Below are positions 14,091 through 24,281 of a stretch of 39,882 nt of DNA, one piece after another. Position numbers and translations under genes: made by a program. Position 1 is the stretch's first letter; every line of letters starts with the position of its first letter. Origin of the DNA: Plectonema cf. radiosum LEGE 06105 (GTDB lineage Bacteria; Cyanobacteriota; Cyanobacteriia; Cyanobacteriales; Nostocaceae); assembly GCF_015207665.1 (NCBI RefSeq), contig NZ_JADEWL010000057.1, forward strand, positions 1-39,882, given 5' to 3'. The notes under the pieces were generated by a model that saw only the letters and a program-made list of their open reading frames with translations, made no database searches and was not told the origin of the DNA.

Positions 14091-15374
14091 CTAATTTGCT
14101 TCCTCATCCAAAGGAATAAAAAAGATAGTCGCCATACCAGGAATAGTTAATAAACAAACAATCACAAAAAATACTGGATATCCCACCGATTCTTGAATTC
14201 CACCGCTAATTGCACCGGGAAGCATTAAACCTAATGCCATTAATCCTGTAGATATAGCAAAGTGAGAGGTTTTATATTCACCTTTGCAAATGTACATTAA
14301 GTATACTGTGAAAGCTGTAAATCCTAAACCATAACCAAATTGTTCTAAGGAAACTAAAGGATAAACTAATTTTAATGGTGGTTTAGCATAAGCCATGTAA
14401 ACATAAAATAAATCCGGTAAATTTAATGCTAAAGCCATTGGTAAGAGGCATTTTTTTAATCCATATTTAGCAATTAATAATCCACCTAAAATACCACCGC
14501 TAATTAACGAAATTACACCAAAAGTCCCATATACTAAGCCGTATTCTGATGTAGTTAAGCCCAAACCACCAGCAGTTCTTTCATCTAATAAAAACAAAGT
14601 TGCTATTTTGAGCAGCATCGCCTCACCCAATCGATAAAGTAAGATAAATCCTAAAATAGGAATGATATTACGTTGAGCAAAATACGAGCGAATTACTGTT
14701 ACAAAAGGGATATCATTTCTTGTAGATTCTGTATAAGTTTTTCTTCCTGATTCTGGTTGTGGGAGAATAAAAAGATGAAATATAAAAAGTATTGCAAAAA
14801 TGAAAGATGCAAATCCAAGAGTAATACTCCAACTTAAAGGAATATTTTCGGTAGACTTTTCTAAATTTCCTGCTAAATAAACTAAAAACCCCGTACTAAA
14901 GATAATTGCTAGTCTATAGGATAAAGTACGAATTCCCACAAAAAAAGCTTGTTTCTTTTCAGTTAATGCCAACATATAAAAGCCATCTGTGGCAATATCG
15001 TAAGTTGCAGAAATAAAAGCACCAACTAATAGTATTGCTAAAGAAAGAGAAAAAAAGCTTGATGTTGGTAGTTGAAAAGATAAAGCTAATATACCCAAGC
15101 ATATACACATGGCAAACTGCATAGTCAGCAGCCATCTTCTTTTTGTAGAATAAATATCAACCGCTGGTCCCCAAAACATTTTCACAACCCAAGGAAGGTT
15201 AATTATGCTTGTCCAAAATGTAATTTGAGCGTTATCAATTCCTAAATTTTTATAAAAAACCACCGATACCGCATTGATAATCATATACGGCATCCCTTCA
15301 GCAAAATAAAGACTGGGAATGTAAGCCCAAGGTGAAATAAATTTACTTATCGGTTTTTCAGTTTGAGTTGTCAT
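14091..15374 (-). CDS. AmpG-like MFS permease
   Basis: 427 residues, twelve predicted membrane helices. AmpG/PAT-family signatures: YIPSLYFAEGMPYMIINAVSVVFYKNLG at the N-terminus, NLPWVVKMFWGPAVDIYSTKRRW (helix 2-3 loop with the conserved K-x-x-W-x-P-x-V-D), ATYDIATDGFYML in helix 4-5, and a long cytoplasmic central loop. AmpG proteins import anhydromuropeptides released during wall turnover. With the amino-sugar kinase downstream, this suggests a peptidoglycan or chitin-derived sugar salvage unit. The start ATG 15374 is followed by a polar N-tail. The upstream 460 bp are AT-rich and hold its promoter, divergent from valS. Confidence 0.88.
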   Translation of the reverse strand: MTTQTEKPISKFISPWAYIPSLYFAEGMPYMIINAVSVVFYKNLGIDNAQITFWTSIINLPWVVKMFWGPAVDIYSTKRRWLLTMQFAMCICLGILALSFQLPTSSFFSLSLAILLVGAFISATYDIATDGFYMLALTEKKQAFFVGIRTLSYRLAIIFSTGFLVYLAGNLEKSTENIPLSWSITLGFASFIFAILFIFHLFILPQPESGRKTYTESTRNDIPFVTVIRSYFAQRNIIPILGFILLYRLGEAMLLKIATLFLLDERTAGGLGLTTSEYGLVYGTFGVISLISGGILGGLLIAKYGLKKCLLPMALALNLPDLFYVYMAYAKPPLKLVYPLVSLEQFGYGLGFTAFTVYLMYICKGEYKTSHFAISTGLMALGLMLPGAISGGIQESVGYPVFFVIVCLLTIPGMATIFFIPLDEEAN

Positions 15375-15840
15375 AGTTGTAATTAACTCTTTTTTTATTC
15401 CTAGGTGTAAATAGACAGAAATTATGCAAATTTAACTGAGTAAATCTATGGTAGGTTGTTCCCATAAGTTTGAGTGTAATACGCAGAATTTAGATAAAAA
15501 AATTTGTCTAGGTTATGGAATAAAGATAATTTTTGTCATCTATTACTATCAGTTGTTTAGATATTGATGTATTCTTTGCATAATTATATTTTTTAGTCAA
15601 TATTAGTTTATACAACTATACGAACTGCACGAAAAACTTTTTTGCAGCCCATATTTTTTTTAGTAAACTCAAACTAATTTCGATTAAATATTTCAATTTC
15701 GGGAAAAATTTAAATTTATTCTCCCCATTCAACCACAAAGAACAAATTAGATTTTTAACGATTTTGTCAAGATCAAGGCAAGCTTGTGGCAAAATTTATT
15801 AAAGTTTATTAGATTCCTGACAAGCCGGAGTTTTCCCAAC
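15375..15840. other. AT-rich divergent intergenic region
   Basis: 466 bp between the AmpG-like permease gene and valS. It is rich in T tracts and has no ORF and no strong stem-loop (only CTGCA/TGCAG near 15626-15647). It should hold both promoters; no -35/-10 pair stands out. The valS reading frame is open back to a TTG at 15784, within this region. Confidence 0.6.
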
Positions 15841-18840
15841 ATGACTACCAACCTTCCAAGTCTTTACGAGCCTTTTTCCACCGAAGCTAAATGGCAGAAG
15901 TTTTGGGAAGAAAAACTTTTGTACAAAGCTGACCTAAATCACAGCGGCGAACCTTATTCTATTATGATTCCGCCACCGAATGTTACCGGAAAGTTGCATT
16001 TGGGTCATGCTTTTGATAATACTTTGATTGATTGTCTGGTGCGCTATCACCGCATGAAGGGACGTAATGCGCTGTATCTTCCCGGAACCGACCATGCGAG
16101 TATAGCGGTACAAACAATCCTCGACAACCAACTTAAGGAAGAAGGTAAGACTCGCTTCGATGTCGGACGTGAGAAGTTTTTGGAACGTGCTTGGGAGTGG
16201 AAAAAGGAATCTGGAGGGACAATTGTCAATCAGTTGCGGCGTTTGGGTGTATCGGTGGATTGGACGCGAGAACGCTTTACAATGGATGAAGGTTTATCCC
16301 AAGCTGTTCTTGAAGCTTTTGTTCGTCTTTATGAAGAAGGTTTAATTTATCGGGGAAATTACTTAGTTAATTGGTGTCCGGCTTCGCAATCGGCGGTTTC
16401 GGATTTGGAAGTTGACCAGAAGGAAGTTGATGGTAAACTTTGGCATTTCCGCTATCCTCTCACCGACGGTTCCGGGTATATGGAAGTAGCTACGACTCGT
16501 CCGGAAACGATGTTGGGAGATGCTGGAGTTGCTGTTAATCCCAATGATCAACGTTATAAGCATTTAATTGGGAAAACATTGACTTTACCAATAATGAACC
16601 GCGAAATCCCCATCATTGCTGATGAATTAGTAGACCCCAGTTTCGGTACTGGTTGTGTAAAAGTTACTCCTGCTCATGACCCCAACGACTTTGAAATGGG
16701 TAAGCGTCACGATTTGCCGTTTATCAATATTATGAACAAAGACGGCACGATGAATGAAAATGCCGGAGAGTTTCAAGGTCAAGACCGTTTTGTGGCTCGG
16801 AAGAATGTTATAGCAAGGTTGGAAGCGGATGGAGTTTTAGTTAAGATTGAAGATTATAAACATACCGTTCCCTACAGCGAACGTGGTAAAGTTCCTGTAG
16901 AACCGTTGCTTTCTACTCAATGGTTCGTTAAAATTCGTCCGATGGCTGATAAAGCACTGGAATTTCTCGATCAGAAACAGTCTCCAGAATTTTATCCCGA
17001 ACGTTGGCAAAAAGTTTATCGCGATTGGTTGGTAAAATTGAAGGATTGGTGTATTTCTCGTCAGTTATGGTGGGGACATCAAATTCCCGCTTGGTACGCT
17101 GTTAGCGAAACAAACGGTGAAATTACGGATAATACACCGTTTATAGTCGCAACAAATGAAACAGAAGCTTGGGAAAAAGCCAAAGCGCAATTTGGTGAAA
17201 ACGTCCAATTAGAAAGAGATGCAGACGTACTTGATACTTGGTTTTCTTCCGGTTTGTGGCCTTTTTCTACCTTGGGATGGCCCGAAGAAACTGAAGATTT
17301 GAAGAAATATTATCCTACCAGCGTTTTAGTCACTGGCTTCGATATTATCTTTTTCTGGGTAGCAAGAATGACCATGATGGGTAGTCATTTTACCGGAGAA
17401 ATGCCGTTTAAAGACGTTTACATCCACGGTTTGATACTGGATGAAAACGGTAAAAAAATGTCCAAGTCCAAGGGAAATGGTATCGACCCGTTATTATTAA
17501 TTGATAAATACGGTACCGATGCTGTACGCTACACCTTGGTAAAAGAAGTTATTGGTGTCGGACAAGATATCCGCTTGGATTACAACCGTAAAACTGATGA
17601 ATCAGCATCTGTAGAAGCATCACGTAACTTTGCAAATAAGTTGTGGAATGCAGCCAGATTTGTAATGATGAATTTGGACGAACAAACACCACAGCAATTG
17701 AGAGAACCCATAGCAACAGAATTAAGCGATAAATGGATTTTGTCTCGCTACCATCAAGTTGTCCAAGAAACCAATAATTACATGGACAAATATGGCATGG
17801 GAGAAGCTGCTAAGGGACTTTACGAATTTATCTGGGGTGACTTTTGTGATTGGTATATCGAACTGGTTAAATCTCGTTTACAAGAAGATGCAGAACCAAC
17901 ATCGCGACGAGTAGCGCAACAAACTTTAGCATATGTATTAGAAGGAATTTTAAAACTTCTCAGTCCCTTTATGCCTCATATTACCGAAGAAATTTGGCAT
18001 ACTTTGACTCAACAACAAGCAGATTCTGGGTTAAGTTTATCATTACAAAGCTATCCCCAAGCAGATGTAAAATTAATTAATTCCGAATTAGAAGCAGAAT
18101 TTGAATTGTTAATTGGGACAATTCGCACAATTCGCAACTTACGAGCAGAAGCAGACGTTAAACCTTCAGTAAAAGTTACCGTTAATTTGCAAAGCGAAAG
18201 CGGAAAAGAACGTCAAATTCTTAATACTGGAGCATCTTATATTAAAGATTTAGCAAAAGTAGAGAATTTAACTATTGCTGACAAACTGTGGAGCGATAAA
18301 GTAACGAAGAAGAAAACTCAAACAGCTTTAAGATTAATTATCTTAGGTTTCCTGACAATTACCTTAGCCAGAGTAGCTTATGCTGTAGCAATTACCGTAG
18401 ATGACATCCCTTTCTTCGGAACATTTTTTAAACTTGTCGGACTTGGTTATTCACTATGGTTCATCAGAATATACCTACTTTCTAGCCAAAAAAGACAAGA
18501 ATTGTGGAAAAGATTCTTCAAATCATCTTCCCCATCAAATCTTCCGCAAGTAGAATCATCAAAACCCGCAGAATCAGGGGAAGTTGCAATAGGGGTTTTT
18601 GGTACAGTACAAATACTCCTTCCTCTCGAAGGTGTAATCGACATGGAAGCCTTACGTGGCAAACTAGAGAAAAATCTCAGTAAGATAGAAGCGGAAGTAC
18701 AATCTTTGACTGGTAGATTGAGCAACTCCAAATTTGTTGATAAAGCACCCCCAGACGTGGTACAAGGAGCCAGAGATGCTTTGAGTGAAGCGGAAAAACA
18801 AGCCGAAATTTTGCGCGATCGCCTTAAAAGCATCAAATAA
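15841..18840 (+). CDS. valS: Valyl-tRNA synthetase with CAAD membrane-anchor domain
   Basis: 999 residues from ATG 15841 (GGAG ten bases upstream; a TTG at 15784 would add nineteen residues). Class I synthetase charging tRNA-Val: HLGH at 53-56, CP1 editing domain around 180-380, KMSKS at 539-543, anticodon-binding helices about 650-800. Unusually, residues about 822-910 form an insert with two hydrophobic helices ([20 protein letters not shown] and [19 protein letters not shown]). This is the CAAD domain known in some cyanobacterial ValRS, IleRS, LeuRS and GluRS, which anchors the enzyme to thylakoid membranes. The usual ValRS C-terminal tRNA-binding coiled coil follows (about 930-999). Ordinary ValRS is about 880-950 residues. 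Confidence 0.97.
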   Translation: MTTNLPSLYEPFSTEAKWQKFWEEKLLYKADLNHSGEPYSIMIPPPNVTGKLHLGHAFDNTLIDCLVRYHRMKGRNALYLPGTDHASIAVQTILDNQLKEEGKTRFDVGREKFLERAWEWKKESGGTIVNQLRRLGVSVDWTRERFTMDEGLSQAVLEAFVRLYEEGLIYRGNYLVNWCPASQSAVSDLEVDQKEVDGKLWHFRYPLTDGSGYMEVATTRPETMLGDAGVAVNPNDQRYKHLIGKTLTLPIMNREIPIIADELVDPSFGTGCVKVTPAHDPNDFEMGKRHDLPFINIMNKDGTMNENAGEFQGQDRFVARKNVIARLEADGVLVKIEDYKHTVPYSERGKVPVEPLLSTQWFVKIRPMADKALEFLDQKQSPEFYPERWQKVYRDWLVKLKDWCISRQLWWGHQIPAWYAVSETNGEITDNTPFIVATNETEAWEKAKAQFGENVQLERDADVLDTWFSSGLWPFSTLGWPEETEDLKKYYPTSVLVTGFDIIFFWVARMTMMGSHFTGEMPFKDVYIHGLILDENGKKMSKSKGNGIDPLLLIDKYGTDAVRYTLVKEVIGVGQDIRLDYNRKTDESASVEASRNFANKLWNAARFVMMNLDEQTPQQLREPIATELSDKWILSRYHQVVQETNNYMDKYGMGEAAKGLYEFIWGDFCDWYIELVKSRLQEDAEPTSRRVAQQTLAYVLEGILKLLSPFMPHITEEIWHTLTQQQADSGLSLSLQSYPQADVKLINSELEAEFELLIGTIRTIRNLRAEADVKPSVKVTVNLQSESGKERQILNTGASYIKDLAKVENLTIADKLWSDKVTKKKTQTALRLIILGFLTITLARVAYAVAITVDDIPFFGTFFKLVGLGYSLWFIRIYLLSSQKRQELWKRFFKSSSPSNLPQVESSKPAESGEVAIGVFGTVQILLPLEGVIDMEALRGKLEKNLSKIEAEVQSLTGRLSNSKFVDKAPPDVVQGARDALSEAEKQAEILRDRLKSIK

Positions 18841-18897
18841 AGTTAAGAGTTAGGAGTGATGAGTTATGAGTTTAAAAGAGTACAATTGCACCGACAG

Positions 18898-18914
18898 GGA
18901 TGCCCATCCCATAA
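18898..18914. repeat. Short hairpin repeat GGATGCCCATCCCATAA, copy 1
   Basis: A 17-bp sequence with the small hairpin GGATG-CC-CATCC, identical to 32606-32622. It lies 58 bp after valS. Confidence 0.5.
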
Positions 18915-18974
18915 GATTTTTGATGATATATTTTTGTAGCTCATTTAATTGCAAAGTTCTTTAATAATTCGCCC

Positions 18975-19104
18975 AACTCCTAACTCCTAACTCCCAACTC
19001 CCAACTCCCAACTCCTAACTCCTAACTCCTAACTCCTAACTCCTAACTCCCAACTCCTAACTCCTAACTCCTAACTCCTAACTCCTAACTCCCAACTCCT
19101 AACT
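18975..19104. repeat. Heptanucleotide tandem array (AACTCCT/AACTCCC)n
   Basis: About 18.6 copies of a 7-bp unit, AACTCCT with scattered AACTCCC variants. This is an STRR-type array of filamentous cyanobacteria. A complementary segment, GAGTTAGGAGT, at about 18847-18857 can pair with it to form a long hairpin after valS. The array ends 10 bp before the next gene's ATG, so that gene has no separate Shine-Dalgarno sequence. Confidence 0.92.
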
Positions 19105-19114
19105 TTTAAAAATC

Positions 19115-19561
19115 ATGTTATATCTAGCCCAGGTGCATAAAAATGAATTTTTAGTTCAATCCGAATTACGATTGTTAGCGCGTCAAGAAACTGAAAATAT
19201 GTGGGCAATGATTCCAGAAGAAGCTGTTATTCTTTTGGGGAAAGGTAAGCATTTAACCGAAAAATTACTCGTTTTAGTAGAACTTTCTGCAACAGGGGAA
19301 ATTGAAAAAATTGAAGATGCAAGTAACTGGGTATTAGAAATAGTCCAAAAATATCTTACTACCGGAATTTCTCCAGATTTTCTTCGTCAAGAAGCCGAAC
19401 GTGCTGAATATTGGAGACAAAACTTGACTCTACAAAATCAAGATTTGGCACGTCGCACTTTAGAATTAGAAGCACGTAGAGAACAAATTCAAGCTTTAGA
19501 AGAAGCCCTTAAACGTGATAAAAGTCAAACTCCTCATCAAGATGAAAACATTGAATCTTAA
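19115..19561 (+). CDS. Conserved cyanobacterial protein with C-terminal coiled coil
   Basis: 148 residues. The N-terminal part (MLYLAQVHKNEFLVQSELRLLARQ, AMIPEEAVILLGKGKHLTEKLLVLVELS) looks like a small globular domain. The C-terminal part from about residue 95 is a charged coiled coil (FLRQEAERAEYWRQNLTLQ, then ARRTLELEARREQIQALEEALK). No membrane segment. I recognise it as a conserved cyanobacterial type without an assigned function. The ATG follows the heptamer array directly. It is convergent with psaK across a perfect palindrome. Confidence 0.72.
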   Translation: MLYLAQVHKNEFLVQSELRLLARQETENMWAMIPEEAVILLGKGKHLTEKLLVLVELSATGEIEKIEDASNWVLEIVQKYLTTGISPDFLRQEAERAEYWRQNLTLQNQDLARRTLELEARREQIQALEEALKRDKSQTPHQDENIES

Positions 19562-19610
19562 TGTCATCTAGGCACTACGTATAACACTACTGCTCATTTA
19601 GCAACAGATT

Positions 19611-19640
19611 TGTAGAGACGCGATATATCGCGTCTCTACA
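19611..19640. terminator. Perfect 30-bp palindrome between convergent genes
   Basis: TGTAGAGACGCGATA followed by its exact reverse complement. It lies 50 bp after the plus-strand coiled-coil gene and 4 bp after the psaK stop on the minus strand, where it can terminate both. It belongs to the GTAGAGACGC dispersed hairpin family. Confidence 0.7.
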
Positions 19641-19643
19641 TAC

Positions 19644-19934
19644 CTACAAACGACCGATATTAGTCAATCCTAAAACAATACCTACACCGAGAAGATGACC
19701 AAAGCACATAGCACCAACAAATGCTGGTACACTCAAAGGCAGAGGTAAACCGGGAAACTTGGGTCCTACCTGGGGATAGCGAATAATCCTGGGAGCTAGT
19801 AAAACTGTAACTAAACAGCAAACGCTAATGATTATTCCTACAGTAGGATTCCAACTAGGTGTGGAGGGAACTGTTGGTTGAACTGCTAATAATATTGATG
19901 AAATCAAAGCTTCTTCTCCTAAATGAAGAGACAA
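19644..19934 (-). CDS. psaK: Photosystem I reaction centre subunit X
   Basis: 96 residues with two membrane helices. PsaK signatures: [21 protein letters not shown], then IIRYPQVGP in the stromal loop, and the C-terminal [21 protein letters not shown]. PsaK sits at the PSI periphery, binds chlorophyll, and helps couple phycobilisomes or IsiA to PSI. The N-terminal 25 residues before the first helix resemble the short presequence seen in cyanobacterial PsaK, so cleavage is possible. Divergent from trpF, with 116 bp of AT-rich promoter DNA between them. Confidence 0.94.
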   Translation of the reverse strand: MSLHLGEEALISSILLAVQPTVPSTPSWNPTVGIIISVCCLVTVLLAPRIIRYPQVGPKFPGLPLPLSVPAFVGAMCFGHLLGVGIVLGLTNIGRL

Positions 19935-20050
19935 AAAATATAAGCCATCAAAATTATAAAAATTGCTGAGAAAATAACCTAAATATGTCGTAAGAATTTA
20001 CAATTTTTTCAAATTTCGCTACAAATATTCATATTGCTATTCATAATTAT

Positions 20051-20677
20051 ATGCGAGTAAAAATCTGCGGAATCACTCAACCACACCAGGGTAAAACCAT
20101 TGCTTCTCTTGGTGCAACAGCATTAGGATTTATTTGCGTACCTTCATCACCGAGGTATGTCAACTCAGAGCAAATAAAAGCGGTAATCGAGCAGTTACCG
20201 CAGCAAACCGATAAAATCGGTGTTTTCGCAAACTCTAGCAAAGAAGAAATCGCTCAAACTGTCGCAGAAACTGGATTAACAGGTGTACAACTCCACGGAG
20301 ACGAATTCCTTGACTTTTGTCAACAACTGCGTGATTATTTGCCAAATATAGAAATCATCAAAGCTTTGCGAATCAAAACTGCCGATGATTTTGATCGAGC
20401 AAAAACCTACACAGAATATGTAGATACCTTATTACTTGACGCTTATCATCCCGAACAATTGGGAGGTACAGGTAAAACATTAAATTGGGATATGCTGCAA
20501 CAATTTAACCCCGACTGTCCCTGGTTTCTCGCTGGAGGATTAACCCCCCAAAATGTTTTAGAAGCCCTAAATAAAGTAAAACCCAACGGCATTGATTTAT
20601 CAAGCGGCGTAGAAACAGCACCCGGAGATAAGGATTTAGATAAAGTTAGTCAGCTATTTGAGAAACTAAGGAAGTAG
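20051..20677 (+). CDS. trpF: Phosphoribosylanthranilate isomerase
   Basis: 208 residues, complete TIM barrel. It catalyses the Amadori rearrangement of phosphoribosylanthranilate to CdRP in tryptophan synthesis. KICGIT (Cys6, general base), [19 protein letters not shown] (Asp130, general acid), GGTGKTLNW and [11 protein letters not shown] (phosphate binding) are all present and in order. Start ATG 20051. It is not in a trp operon here, as is usual in cyanobacteria. It ends against a heptamer array and is convergent with folE. Confidence 0.97.
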   Translation: MRVKICGITQPHQGKTIASLGATALGFICVPSSPRYVNSEQIKAVIEQLPQQTDKIGVFANSSKEEIAQTVAETGLTGVQLHGDEFLDFCQQLRDYLPNIEIIKALRIKTADDFDRAKTYTEYVDTLLLDAYHPEQLGGTGKTLNWDMLQQFNPDCPWFLAGGLTPQNVLEALNKVKPNGIDLSSGVETAPGDKDLDKVSQLFEKLRK

Positions 20678-20870
20678 GGGTAATGGGTAATGGGTAATGG
20701 GTAATGGGTAATGGGTAATGGGTAATGGGGGATAGGGGAAATAATTAATAATCAGGGAGTTTTGACGGACACGGTAAGCGCTTTTTAAAATATATACTTC
20801 AATTACCAATTACCAATTACCAATTACCAATTACCAATTACCAATTACCAATTACCAATTACCAATTACC
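20678..20870. repeat. Pair of inverted heptamer arrays between trpF and folE
   Basis: (GGGTAAT)n at 20678-20729 begins directly after the trpF stop. (AATTACC)n, ten units at 20801-20870, ends just before the folE stop on the other strand. ATTACCC-type and AATTACC-type units are near complements, so the whole spacer can fold into one long imperfect hairpin between convergent genes. Confidence 0.88.
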
Positions 20871-20874
20871 ACCT

Positions 20875-21582
20875 TTAAAAAAAGCTTGGTTGGTGACGAA
20901 TCAAACTAAAAAATTCTTCACGAGTTTTCTGTTCTTGCTCAAAAACTCCTAACATAGCGCTGGTTACAGTCCAAGAACCGGGTTTTTGTACTCCCCGCAT
21001 TACCATGCACATATGTGTAGCTTCCATGACTACGGCAACGCCTTGTGGTTCGAGAATTTCTTGAATAGCTTCGGCAATTTGTCGATTTAAACGTTCTTGT
21101 ACTTGTAAACGACGAGAATACATTTCTACAATTCGAGCAAGTTTGCTTAGTCCCACAACTTTCTGATTGGGAATATAAGCAACATGAGCTTTACCCATGA
21201 ACGGTAACATATGGTGTTCGCACAAACTAAAAAAGTTGATATCGCGAACCAATACCATTTCGTTGTGACCTTCGTCAAATATGGCACCGTTAACTAGCTC
21301 TTCCAAAGATTGGCTGTAGCCACTAGTAAGAAATCGCATGGCTTCTGCTACCCGCTTGGGTGTTTTGAGTAACCCTTCTCTTTCCGGGTCTTCTCCAACT
21401 CCTAAAAGCATTGTTCTGACAGCATCCTTCATCTGCTCCATGTGTTCCTCTGAGGGAGGATGTAAATTAGGTTGCGAGCCAGCTTTAGTATTGCGGTCTG
21501 GTCTGGGATTTACGGCATCTTCTAAGTTCGTAATCAGAGGAGATTGAGAAGCATTGGAACCGTTAGAACTAGCAATAGTCAT
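20875..21582 (-). CDS. folE: GTP cyclohydrolase I
   Basis: 235 residues from ATG 21582. It converts GTP to 7,8-dihydroneopterin triphosphate, first step of tetrahydrofolate and pterin synthesis. Zinc ligands are Cys121, His124 and Cys192 ([10 protein letters not shown] and [10 protein letters not shown]), with the same spacing as E. coli Cys110/His113/Cys181. The first about 45 residues are the polar N-terminal extension common in cyanobacterial FolE. The frame is open to an ATG at 21627, but MTIASSNGS is the family's usual start. No strong Shine-Dalgarno. Last gene of the ado-aar-accA-SDR-folE neighbourhood. Confidence 0.96.
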   Translation of the reverse strand: MTIASSNGSNASQSPLITNLEDAVNPRPDRNTKAGSQPNLHPPSEEHMEQMKDAVRTMLLGVGEDPEREGLLKTPKRVAEAMRFLTSGYSQSLEELVNGAIFDEGHNEMVLVRDINFFSLCEHHMLPFMGKAHVAYIPNQKVVGLSKLARIVEMYSRRLQVQERLNRQIAEAIQEILEPQGVAVVMEATHMCMVMRGVQKPGSWTVTSAMLGVFEQEQKTREEFFSLIRHQPSFF

Positions 21583-21851
21583 GATGTCAGTCTTAATTAA
21601 AATGGGGGCGAATGAGTGATAAATCAAGGTGTGAGCAATTACAATTTACAGTGACGAAATAATCCGCAATTAGAGTGAATATTGTATCCACCCAATGCGA
21701 TACCACGTAATTCACCCTGGTATCAAACTGATAAAAGTAGTTGATTGGGGAATAATTACGTATCGTGAATTAGTAATTGTGCTATTAATTGTGAATTATT
21801 GTCGTGACTGGTAATTGATGACCAATCGAAGAATAGTTGACAAATGATAAT

Positions 21852-22574
21852 TTATAAGACCCCAGCACTAGGCATTAAAATTAATTCATCAACAACAGCT
21901 TGTCTTGGTAGTAATGCGCTGTGGAGAATCGATTGAGCAACAATCTCTGGTGTAAGCATATTTGAACGGTCAAAGTCCGCATTTACGGTTTCTGAATCCC
22001 AAAGTTCTGTATTTACTGCACCGGGACAGACGGCTGTTACACGAATTCCATTGTTTCGTTCTTCTTGAGCGAGGGCTTGAGAAAGAGCAATTACACCTGC
22101 CTTACTAACGCTGTAGGCTCCCCAGTTAGCAAATGCCTGTTTGCCCGCAATGGAAGCTACATTAATAATTGTGCCTCTTTTTTGTTCGCGCATCGAGGGT
22201 AAAATTCCCTTAATACATTCAAATACGCTGGTAAGATTCAAATCGATTACTTTTTGCCAGTCAGATAAAGATGTTTGGCTCAATGTGGCGGTATAACCCA
22301 TACCAGCATTGTTAACAAGAATATCTATTTTACCAAAGTCCAATGCTACTTGATATATTTGTTCTTGGACTTTCGATAGGTTTGCTAAATCCACTGCATA
22401 AGTTTTAGCTTGGACTCCAGCTTTAATCGCAGCATTTTCTACTGCTGCTAATTTATCGGTAGAACGACCTAATAAGGCAACATCTATTCCCGAAGATGCA
22501 AAAGCTAAAGCTGTTTGTTTGCCAATACCACTGCTTGCACCAGTAATCAAGGCACGTTTTTTATGTTCAACCAT
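21852..22574 (-). CDS. Short-chain dehydrogenase/reductase (3-oxoacyl-ACP reductase-like)
   Basis: 240 residues, classical SDR Rossmann fold. TGASSGIG is at 11-18 (NADP-binding; Arg37 in LLGRS suggests NADPH), NNAG at 88-91, and the catalytic Ser141, Tyr154 and Lys158 (YSVSK) are all present. CPGAVNTELW follows. The closest reactions are beta-keto group reductions, for example 3-oxoacyl-ACP. The exact substrate is unknown. Its place between accA and folE near the alkane genes is a conserved cyanobacterial neighbourhood, so a role in lipid or aldehyde metabolism is plausible but unproven. Confidence 0.92.
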   Translation of the reverse strand: MVEHKKRALITGASSGIGKQTALAFASSGIDVALLGRSTDKLAAVENAAIKAGVQAKTYAVDLANLSKVQEQIYQVALDFGKIDILVNNAGMGYTATLSQTSLSDWQKVIDLNLTSVFECIKGILPSMREQKRGTIINVASIAGKQAFANWGAYSVSKAGVIALSQALAQEERNNGIRVTAVCPGAVNTELWDSETVNADFDRSNMLTPEIVAQSILHSALLPRQAVVDELILMPSAGVL

Positions 22575-23017
22575 ACCGTTGTTTTGAAATCATTAGTTGT
22601 TTACTCCTATTGATAAAAGAAATCACTCCACAAGAAAACAGCCTAAATAATATAGATTAAGCAAATCAAAAAGTGCGATGCTTCATTAACAAAGTAAATT
22701 TATTTACTAAAACTTTTTTACAAAGGACTGTCTTTTTTTTTCACAAAATAATAATAGTCCCTAGCAGTCGAGATTTTTACTAAATGTTAAACAGTAATTT
22801 CTCGACGATAAGCCGTATTGCATGGCTATCTCTTTTACAGACGCTCCGCTAACCCCAGCTTAGATTCACTATTTGATGACCAGAAGCCATCAATTCCAAT
22901 TGCCTATGACATTAATTTCTGTTTGCCTATGACAAAACAAAGATTATTGTTAATAACTGTTAAGCAACATAGGCAATTATAACATTGCCGCAGTTAATGG
23001 CAATCTCTAGAAAGCTA
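22575..23017. other. Intergenic region between accA and the SDR gene
   Basis: 443 bp. Near accA the stem ATTGCC/GGCAAT (22984-22989/22999-23004) may end the accA transcript on the minus strand. TTGCCTATGACA occurs twice as direct repeats (22900-22911 and 22923-22934, 23 bp apart), with a partial inverted copy CATAGGCAAT at 22968-22977. These could be binding sites or decayed repeats. No ORF. T tracts near 22730. Confidence 0.5.
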
Positions 23018-24001
23018 TCATTGTTCAGCTTCGGTTAAAATTCCCATTTTGCGGAATCTTTGGTAGCGCATTTCTTTTCTTTCTTCGTTGGTAAAACCGT
23101 TGAGTATTTCCAAGTTCTCTAATAACGCTGTTTTGAGAGTGCGAGCGGCTTGCAAAGGGTCGGAATGAGCGCCACCAATTGGTTCTGCTAATATTTGGTC
23201 GATAATCCCCAAATTTTTCAGGTCGTGGGAAATTATTTTTAAAGCTGCCGTTGCTTGGGGTGCCTTCCCTGCATCTTTCCATAAAATCGCCGCACAAGCT
23301 TCAGGAGTTGCAACGGTGTATACGGAATGTTCAAACATCATCACGCGATCGCCAATTCCAATACCGAGAGCTCCACCGGAACCACCTTCACCGATAACGG
23401 TACAGATAATGGGAACGTCGAAAGAAAACATTTCTCGTAAATTATAAGCAATTGCTTCACCTTGACCTTGCCGCTCAGCAATAACGGTAGGTAAAGCACC
23501 CGGAGTATCGATAAAAGTTACGATGGGCATTCCAAACTTGTTAGCGTGTTCCATCAACCGTAATGCTTTGCGGTATCCTCCAGGAGAAGCCATGCCAAAA
23601 TTACGAGCAATATTATCTTTAGTGTCTCGTCCTTTTTGATGCCCTAAAATTACTACAGATTGATTTAACAAACGTGCGACTCCACCGACTAAAGCCGGAT
23701 CATCCGAACCACAGCGATCGCCATGTAGTTCGATCCATTCATCGGTAATTGCTTGAATGTAGTCCAGAGTACTGGGACGACGGGGATGACGAGCAACTTG
23801 TAGCCGCTGGGTAGGGGATAAACTGCTGAAAATTTCTTCCCGTAATTGCATAGCGCGTGCTTCTAATTGATGAATCTGATTAGTCACATCAACGCCATTT
23901 TCTTCGGCAAGTTTACGAATCTGCTCAATTCGGCTTGCTAGTTCTGCAAGGGGCTTTTCAAAGTCCAAAAGTAGCGGTTTACGCTCTTGTGTTGTAGCCA
24001 T
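23018..24001 (-). CDS. accA: Acetyl-CoA carboxylase carboxyltransferase subunit alpha
   Basis: 327 residues, complete. With AccD it transfers CO2 from carboxybiotin-BCCP to acetyl-CoA, giving malonyl-CoA, the committed step of fatty acid synthesis. Motifs visible: [18 protein letters not shown] at the start, [59 protein letters not shown], the oxyanion-type [12 protein letters not shown], and [21 protein letters not shown]. It lies 280 bp downstream of aar on the same strand, which places acyl supply next to alkane production. Its start is clear (MATTQERK). Confidence 0.98.
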   Translation of the reverse strand: MATTQERKPLLLDFEKPLAELASRIEQIRKLAEENGVDVTNQIHQLEARAMQLREEIFSSLSPTQRLQVARHPRRPSTLDYIQAITDEWIELHGDRCGSDDPALVGGVARLLNQSVVILGHQKGRDTKDNIARNFGMASPGGYRKALRLMEHANKFGMPIVTFIDTPGALPTVIAERQGQGEAIAYNLREMFSFDVPIICTVIGEGGSGGALGIGIGDRVMMFEHSVYTVATPEACAAILWKDAGKAPQATAALKIISHDLKNLGIIDQILAEPIGGAHSDPLQAARTLKTALLENLEILNGFTNEERKEMRYQRFRKMGILTEAEQ

Positions 24002-24093
24002 TGTTTAAATAATTAGTTGTGAATTATCAAGTTATGAATGTTATGAGTTATGAGTTGAGAAAATATATGAATAAATTCTGACTCTTCGAGTTC

Positions 24094-24134
24094 GGCAGTC
24101 GCTGATGAGGGAAACTCCCTCTTGCGGCGCTGCC
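24094..24134. other. Stem-loop between aar and accA
   Basis: An outer stem GGCAG-T-CGC/GCG-CTGCC (24094-24102/24127-24134) encloses an inner hairpin GAGGGA-AAC-TCCCTC (24107-24121). It is flanked by GTTAACCGTTAAC-like repeats (24150-24180). It could be a terminator or attenuator between the two genes; no T run follows on the minus strand. Confidence 0.5.
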
Positions 24135-24281
24135 TTACCCTTAACTCATAACTATTAACCGTTAACCGTTAACTACTAAAGAACCCCGTCAGCAAAAATA
24201 TCCTTTGTTGAGCAGGCAATAATAGTGGCTTGTCAAATCGGGATGATTTTTTGTAGCCCCTGTGTTAACTGTTAACCGTCG

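Noticed and set aside
15784-15840. Nineteen-residue N-terminal extension of ValRS from TTG 15784
   Set aside because: No ribosome-binding site, rare start codon, and not part of the ValRS family N-terminus.
18975-19104. CRISPR array
   Set aside because: The unit is 7 bp with no spacers. The arrays at 20678-20870 and 27301-27434 are also heptamers, not repeat-spacer units.
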